Source: Streptomyces sp. 3214.6 | GTDB lineage: Bacteria; Actinomycetota; Actinomycetes; Streptomycetales; Streptomycetaceae | Reading direction: 5' to 3' | DNA length: 64,000 nucleotides | NCBI RefSeq assembly: GCF_900129855.1 | Contig: NZ_LT670819.1 | Coordinates: 8,556,001 to 8,620,000 of the forward strand | In this document: positions 61,580 to 64,000 of the stretch, piece by piece | Layout of the letters: the number at the start of each line of letters is the position of its first letter | Numbering within the stretch: the first letter of the stretch is position 1 | Notes under the pieces: generated by a model | Told to the model about the DNA's origin: nothing | Seen by the model: only the letters and a program-made list of their open reading frames with translations | The model's database searches: none | Made by a program: the position numbers and the translations under genes

Positions 61580-63079
61580 GTGAGTACCACGTTCGACCGT
61601 GGGGCGCCCGCCTCCGGGAAAACAGATTCGGGCCGCCGCGGCTCGCACGCCGTGCGCTGGTGGGTGCTTGTCGTGCTGGGCACGGCGCAGCTCATGGTCA
61701 CGCTCGATGCGACCGTCGTGAACATCGCGCTGCCCGCGGCCCAACATGACCTCGGTTTCAGCGACGGCAGCCGGCAGTGGGTCATCACGGGTTACGCCCT
61801 GGCCTTCGGCAGCCTGCTGCTGCTCGGTGGCCGGCTCGGCGACCTGTTCGGCCGACGCACCACCTTTGTGACCGGCCTGATCGGTTTCGCGGGCGCATCC
61901 GTCCTCGGCGGCGCGGCCACCAGCTTCGACATCCTCGTCGCGGCACGTGTGGCCCAAGGGCTCTTCGCCGCGCTGCTCGCGCCTGCGGCACTCTCCCTGC
62001 TCAGCGTGACCTTCACCGAACCGACCGAGAGGCCGAAGGCGTTCGGCATCTTCAGTGCGCTGGCCGGAGCGGGCGGCGCGGTCGGGCTGCTGCTCGGCGG
62101 CATGCTCACCGAATGGGCGTCGTGGCGCTGGGTGATGTACGTGAACGTCGTCTTCGCGGCCGTCGCGCTGGTCGGTGCGGTGCTGCTGCTGGCCAAGCCC
62201 GCGGTCACCGAGCGGCCCAAACTCGACATTCCCGGCACCATTGTGGTGAGCGCGGCACTGTTCGCCATCGTCTACGGGTTCGCGCACGTCGAATCCACCA
62301 GCTGGACCAACCCGGTCACCCTCGGCTCGATGATCGCCGGCGTGGTGCTGCTCGCCGTATTCGTATGGCTGGAGTCCAAGGTCGCGCATCCACTGCTGCC
62401 GCTGCGACTCGTGCTGGACCGGACCCGCGGGGGTTCGTTCCTGGCGGTGTTCGTCATAGGCATGGGGATGTTCTCGATCTTCCTGTTCCTGACCTACTAC
62501 CTGGAGGCCGGCATCGGCTACTCGCCGATCGAGACCGGACTGGCGTTCCTGCCGATGGTCGCGGGCATCGTCGTCGCGTCGACCACGGCGCCTTCGCTGC
62601 TGCTGCCCAAGGTCGGTCCGAAGATCGTGATCAGCGCCGGCTTCCTGGTCGCCGCGACAGGGATGGCCCTGCTGACCCGGCTCGAGCTGGACAGCGCCTA
62701 CGTCGCCGACATCATGCCCGGCCTGGTCCTGCTGGGTCTCGGCCTCGGTGGGGTCATGACCACCGCGTTCCAGGGTGCGACCGCAGGCGTGCATCACGAG
62801 GACACGGGCGTCGCCTCGGCGCTGATCAACACCGGCCAGCAGGTGGGCGGATCGATCAGCACGGCGCTGCTGACCACCGTTGCCTCGTCGGCCGCGACCG
62901 ACTACCTGTCCTCGCACAAGCCCGGCGCACTGACCATGGCCCAGGCCGGCGTCGAAAGCTACACGGCCACCCTTGCGTGGGGCTCCGGGTTCTTCGTGGT
63001 CGGTGCCGTCCTGTCGGCGCTCCTGATGCCGAATGTGCCTCTGGCGCCGTCGGAGGGCGAGCCCGTCATCGCCCACTGA
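61580..63079 (+). CDS. DHA2-family MFS multidrug efflux pump (14 TM)
   Basis: A 499-residue membrane protein from GTG 61580 (AAGGGGAAAA upstream; frames further upstream cover the operators and are rejected). The conserved MFS motifs are present: LDATVVNIALPAAQ (motif D1 of drug:H+ antiporters), GGRLGDLFGRR (motif A), and the proline/glycine-rich motif C area GAGGAVGLLLGGML. Hydrophobic segments fit 14 TMs, as in EmrB/QacA proteins. The SDR-hydrolase operon is divergent, and a TetR gene lies downstream with matching operator palindromes, so this is a repressor-controlled efflux and detoxification locus. Drug specificity cannot be predicted. Confidence 0.93.
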   Translation: MSTTFDRGAPASGKTDSGRRGSHAVRWWVLVVLGTAQLMVTLDATVVNIALPAAQHDLGFSDGSRQWVITGYALAFGSLLLLGGRLGDLFGRRTTFVTGLIGFAGASVLGGAATSFDILVAARVAQGLFAALLAPAALSLLSVTFTEPTERPKAFGIFSALAGAGGAVGLLLGGMLTEWASWRWVMYVNVVFAAVALVGAVLLLAKPAVTERPKLDIPGTIVVSAALFAIVYGFAHVESTSWTNPVTLGSMIAGVVLLAVFVWLESKVAHPLLPLRLVLDRTRGGSFLAVFVIGMGMFSIFLFLTYYLEAGIGYSPIETGLAFLPMVAGIVVASTTAPSLLLPKVGPKIVISAGFLVAATGMALLTRLELDSAYVADIMPGLVLLGLGLGGVMTTAFQGATAGVHHEDTGVASALINTGQQVGGSISTALLTTVASSAATDYLSSHKPGALTMAQAGVESYTATLAWGSGFFVVGAVLSALLMPNVPLAPSEGEPVIAH

Positions 63080-63136
63080 GCCCGACTCCACCGGGGATGC
63101 CCGGTTGGTCGATCACAACGAGTGGAGAGTGAGAAA

Positions 63137-63201
63137 ATGCCCTGCTGCCTGCGCTGATCGCCTGCTCTCTAGGCGCAGGTCGGCGAAGGGAGACAGGGCA
63201 T
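63137..63201. other. Nested inverted repeats between pump and TetR gene
   Basis: ATGCCCTG (63137-63144) pairs with CAGGGCAT (63194-63201), and CCTGCGC (63148-63154) pairs with GCGCAGG (63173-63179) inside it. No T-tract follows, so it may be a weak terminator for the pump gene or simply structured spacer. Confidence 0.35.
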
Positions 63202-63254
63202 CTCCGAGAGCGGGCACCATGGCGTGGTGCTCGAAGGTCGCCCCGACCGGCGTT

Positions 63255-63272
63255 GTAAACCGATCGGTTTTC
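63255..63272. promoter_or_regulatory. TetR-type operator before the regulator gene
   Basis: GTAAACCGATCGGTTTTC, a near-perfect palindrome 30 bp before the ATG of the TetR gene and the same core as at 61411-61428. This position suits autorepression. Confidence 0.75.
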
Positions 63273-63302
63273 ATTTGGTCGGAATCGAGTTAACCTCGCA
63301 AT

Positions 63303-63881
63303 ATGACCACCGACGCGAAGTCAAGTCCCCGAGAGCGGCTGCTGGAGGCAGTGGCCACGCTCACCTACCGAGACGGTGTCGGCGTCGGCGTCGACGCGCT
63401 GTGCAGGGCGGCGGGGGTGTCGAAGCGTTCCATGTACCAGCTGTTCGAGAGCAAGGACGAACTGCTGGCGGCGAGCCTGGAGGAACGCGCCTCCGCCTAC
63501 GTGGCGACTCTTCTGCCCGCAGCCGACGACAACCGTTCGCCCCGCGAGCGGATCATGCACGTCTTCGACCAGTTGGTGTCACAGGCGGGTGCGTCCGACT
63601 TCCAGGGCTGTCGGTACCTCGCCGTCCAGATCGAGCTCAAGGACCCGGGCCACCCTGCGAGCCGGGTGGCCCGCCGGGTCAAGGAGGACCTGGCAGCCTT
63701 CTTCCGCGCCGAGGCCGAACAGGGCGGGGCGAACGACCCGAATCTGCTGGCCCGGCAACTGGTCCTGGTCTTCGACGGCGCCAACGCCCGCGCGGGAATC
63801 AAAGCCGACACACCGACAGGGCTCATCGCGCCCACGGTGGCCGTCCTGCTCAACGCGGCGGACATGCGCCGACCCGGCTGA
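63303..63881 (+). CDS. TetR-family transcriptional repressor
   Basis: A 192-residue regulator with a typical N-terminal helix-turn-helix (about 10-55: PRERLLEAVATLTYRDG, VDALCRAAGVSKRSMYQLFESKDELL) and a helical ligand-binding domain (about 60-190). The palindrome 30 bp upstream matches those in the pump-SDR intergenic region, so it is the likely repressor of both transcripts and of itself. The inducer is presumably a substrate of the pump. ATG 63303 follows AT-rich sequence without a strong ribosome site. Confidence 0.9.
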   Translation: MTTDAKSSPRERLLEAVATLTYRDGVGVGVDALCRAAGVSKRSMYQLFESKDELLAASLEERASAYVATLLPAADDNRSPRERIMHVFDQLVSQAGASDFQGCRYLAVQIELKDPGHPASRVARRVKEDLAAFFRAEAEQGGANDPNLLARQLVLVFDGANARAGIKADTPTGLIAPTVAVLLNAADMRRPG

Positions 63882-63993
63882 TGGGCCGTGGGGGCTCCAG
63901 CGGCGCCGCCGCCCCGCCGGCGTGCCGTTGTACAGTGAGGAACGCCCTTGACCTGCGGCTAGCAGGCAGGGAGCCGTCTTCTAGGAGTGCTGA

Positions 63994-64000
63994 ATGCTGC
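63994..64000 (+). CDS. Possible start of the next gene (partial)
   Basis: An AGGAG at 63983-63987 is placed six bases before an ATG at 63994, and only two full codons are visible before the window ends. Upstream, 63882-63993 has no other gene. The product cannot be judged. Confidence 0.3.

Overview
The window is chromosomal DNA of a high-GC actinomycete, almost certainly a Streptomyces. The codon bias is strongly GC-rich, genes often start with GTG, and rare TTA (bldA-type) codons occur. The gene families are typical too: SpoIIE-type phosphatases, an ECF42 sigma factor, SARP and CGNR regulators, a Streptomyces-type contractile injection cluster and IS701/IS630 elements. No rRNA, tRNA or CRISPR array was seen.

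Bases 1-4043 (minus strand) are the sheath end of an extracellular contractile injection system: sheath, tube, a small zinc-type baseplate protein, and a long disordered protein that runs off the edge. A secreted beta-lactamase-fold serine hydrolase (4184-5413), two divergent PAS-GAF-PP2C phosphatases (5526-10192), two peptidoglycan hydrolases sharing a 260-bp duplicated 5' end, a lipase and a SARP-type regulator follow. From 14425 to 22023 lies a tightly coupled five-gene module: trypsin-like protease, PknG-like kinase, vWA protein, four-TM membrane protein and an orphan solute-binding lipoprotein. Its membrane part resembles the mycobacterial PknG-GlnX-GlnH sensing pathway. It carries TTA codons in two genes.

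Bases 22049-23685 hold an ECF42 sigma factor with its DGPF/YCII partner and a matching promoter. Bases 23781-30008 hold an AraC/VirS-like regulator divergent from an MFS transporter, then an FMO-type monooxygenase, an SDR and an aldehyde dehydrogenase with overlapping ends. Bases 30090-32992 hold a PIN-like nuclease, a helical-repeat protein, a CGNR regulator and a hydrolase relic. Bases 33045-51307 are a secreted carbohydrate and conflict island: a sialidase with three LamG domains, two paralogous tachylectin/PLL-type lectins, and a 3221-residue RHS protein ending in a Hint domain and a predicted deaminase toxin, followed by its overlapping putative immunity gene.

Bases 51315-59612 are a mobile-element patchwork. 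An intact IS701-like element shares its left end with a 6.8-kb composite unit (51643-58425). That unit is bounded by inverted ends and a 5-bp direct repeat, and it interrupts an already decayed P-loop gene whose two halves rejoin in frame. Its passengers are an ABC exporter and one protein that fuses a squalene/phytoene-synthase-like domain to a cis-prenyltransferase. This is the most unusual locus in the window.

The right end (59773-63881) is a TetR-controlled detoxification locus: SDR plus alpha/beta hydrolase, divergent from a 14-TM efflux pump. A TetR gene lies downstream, and the same palindrome recurs five times around these genes.
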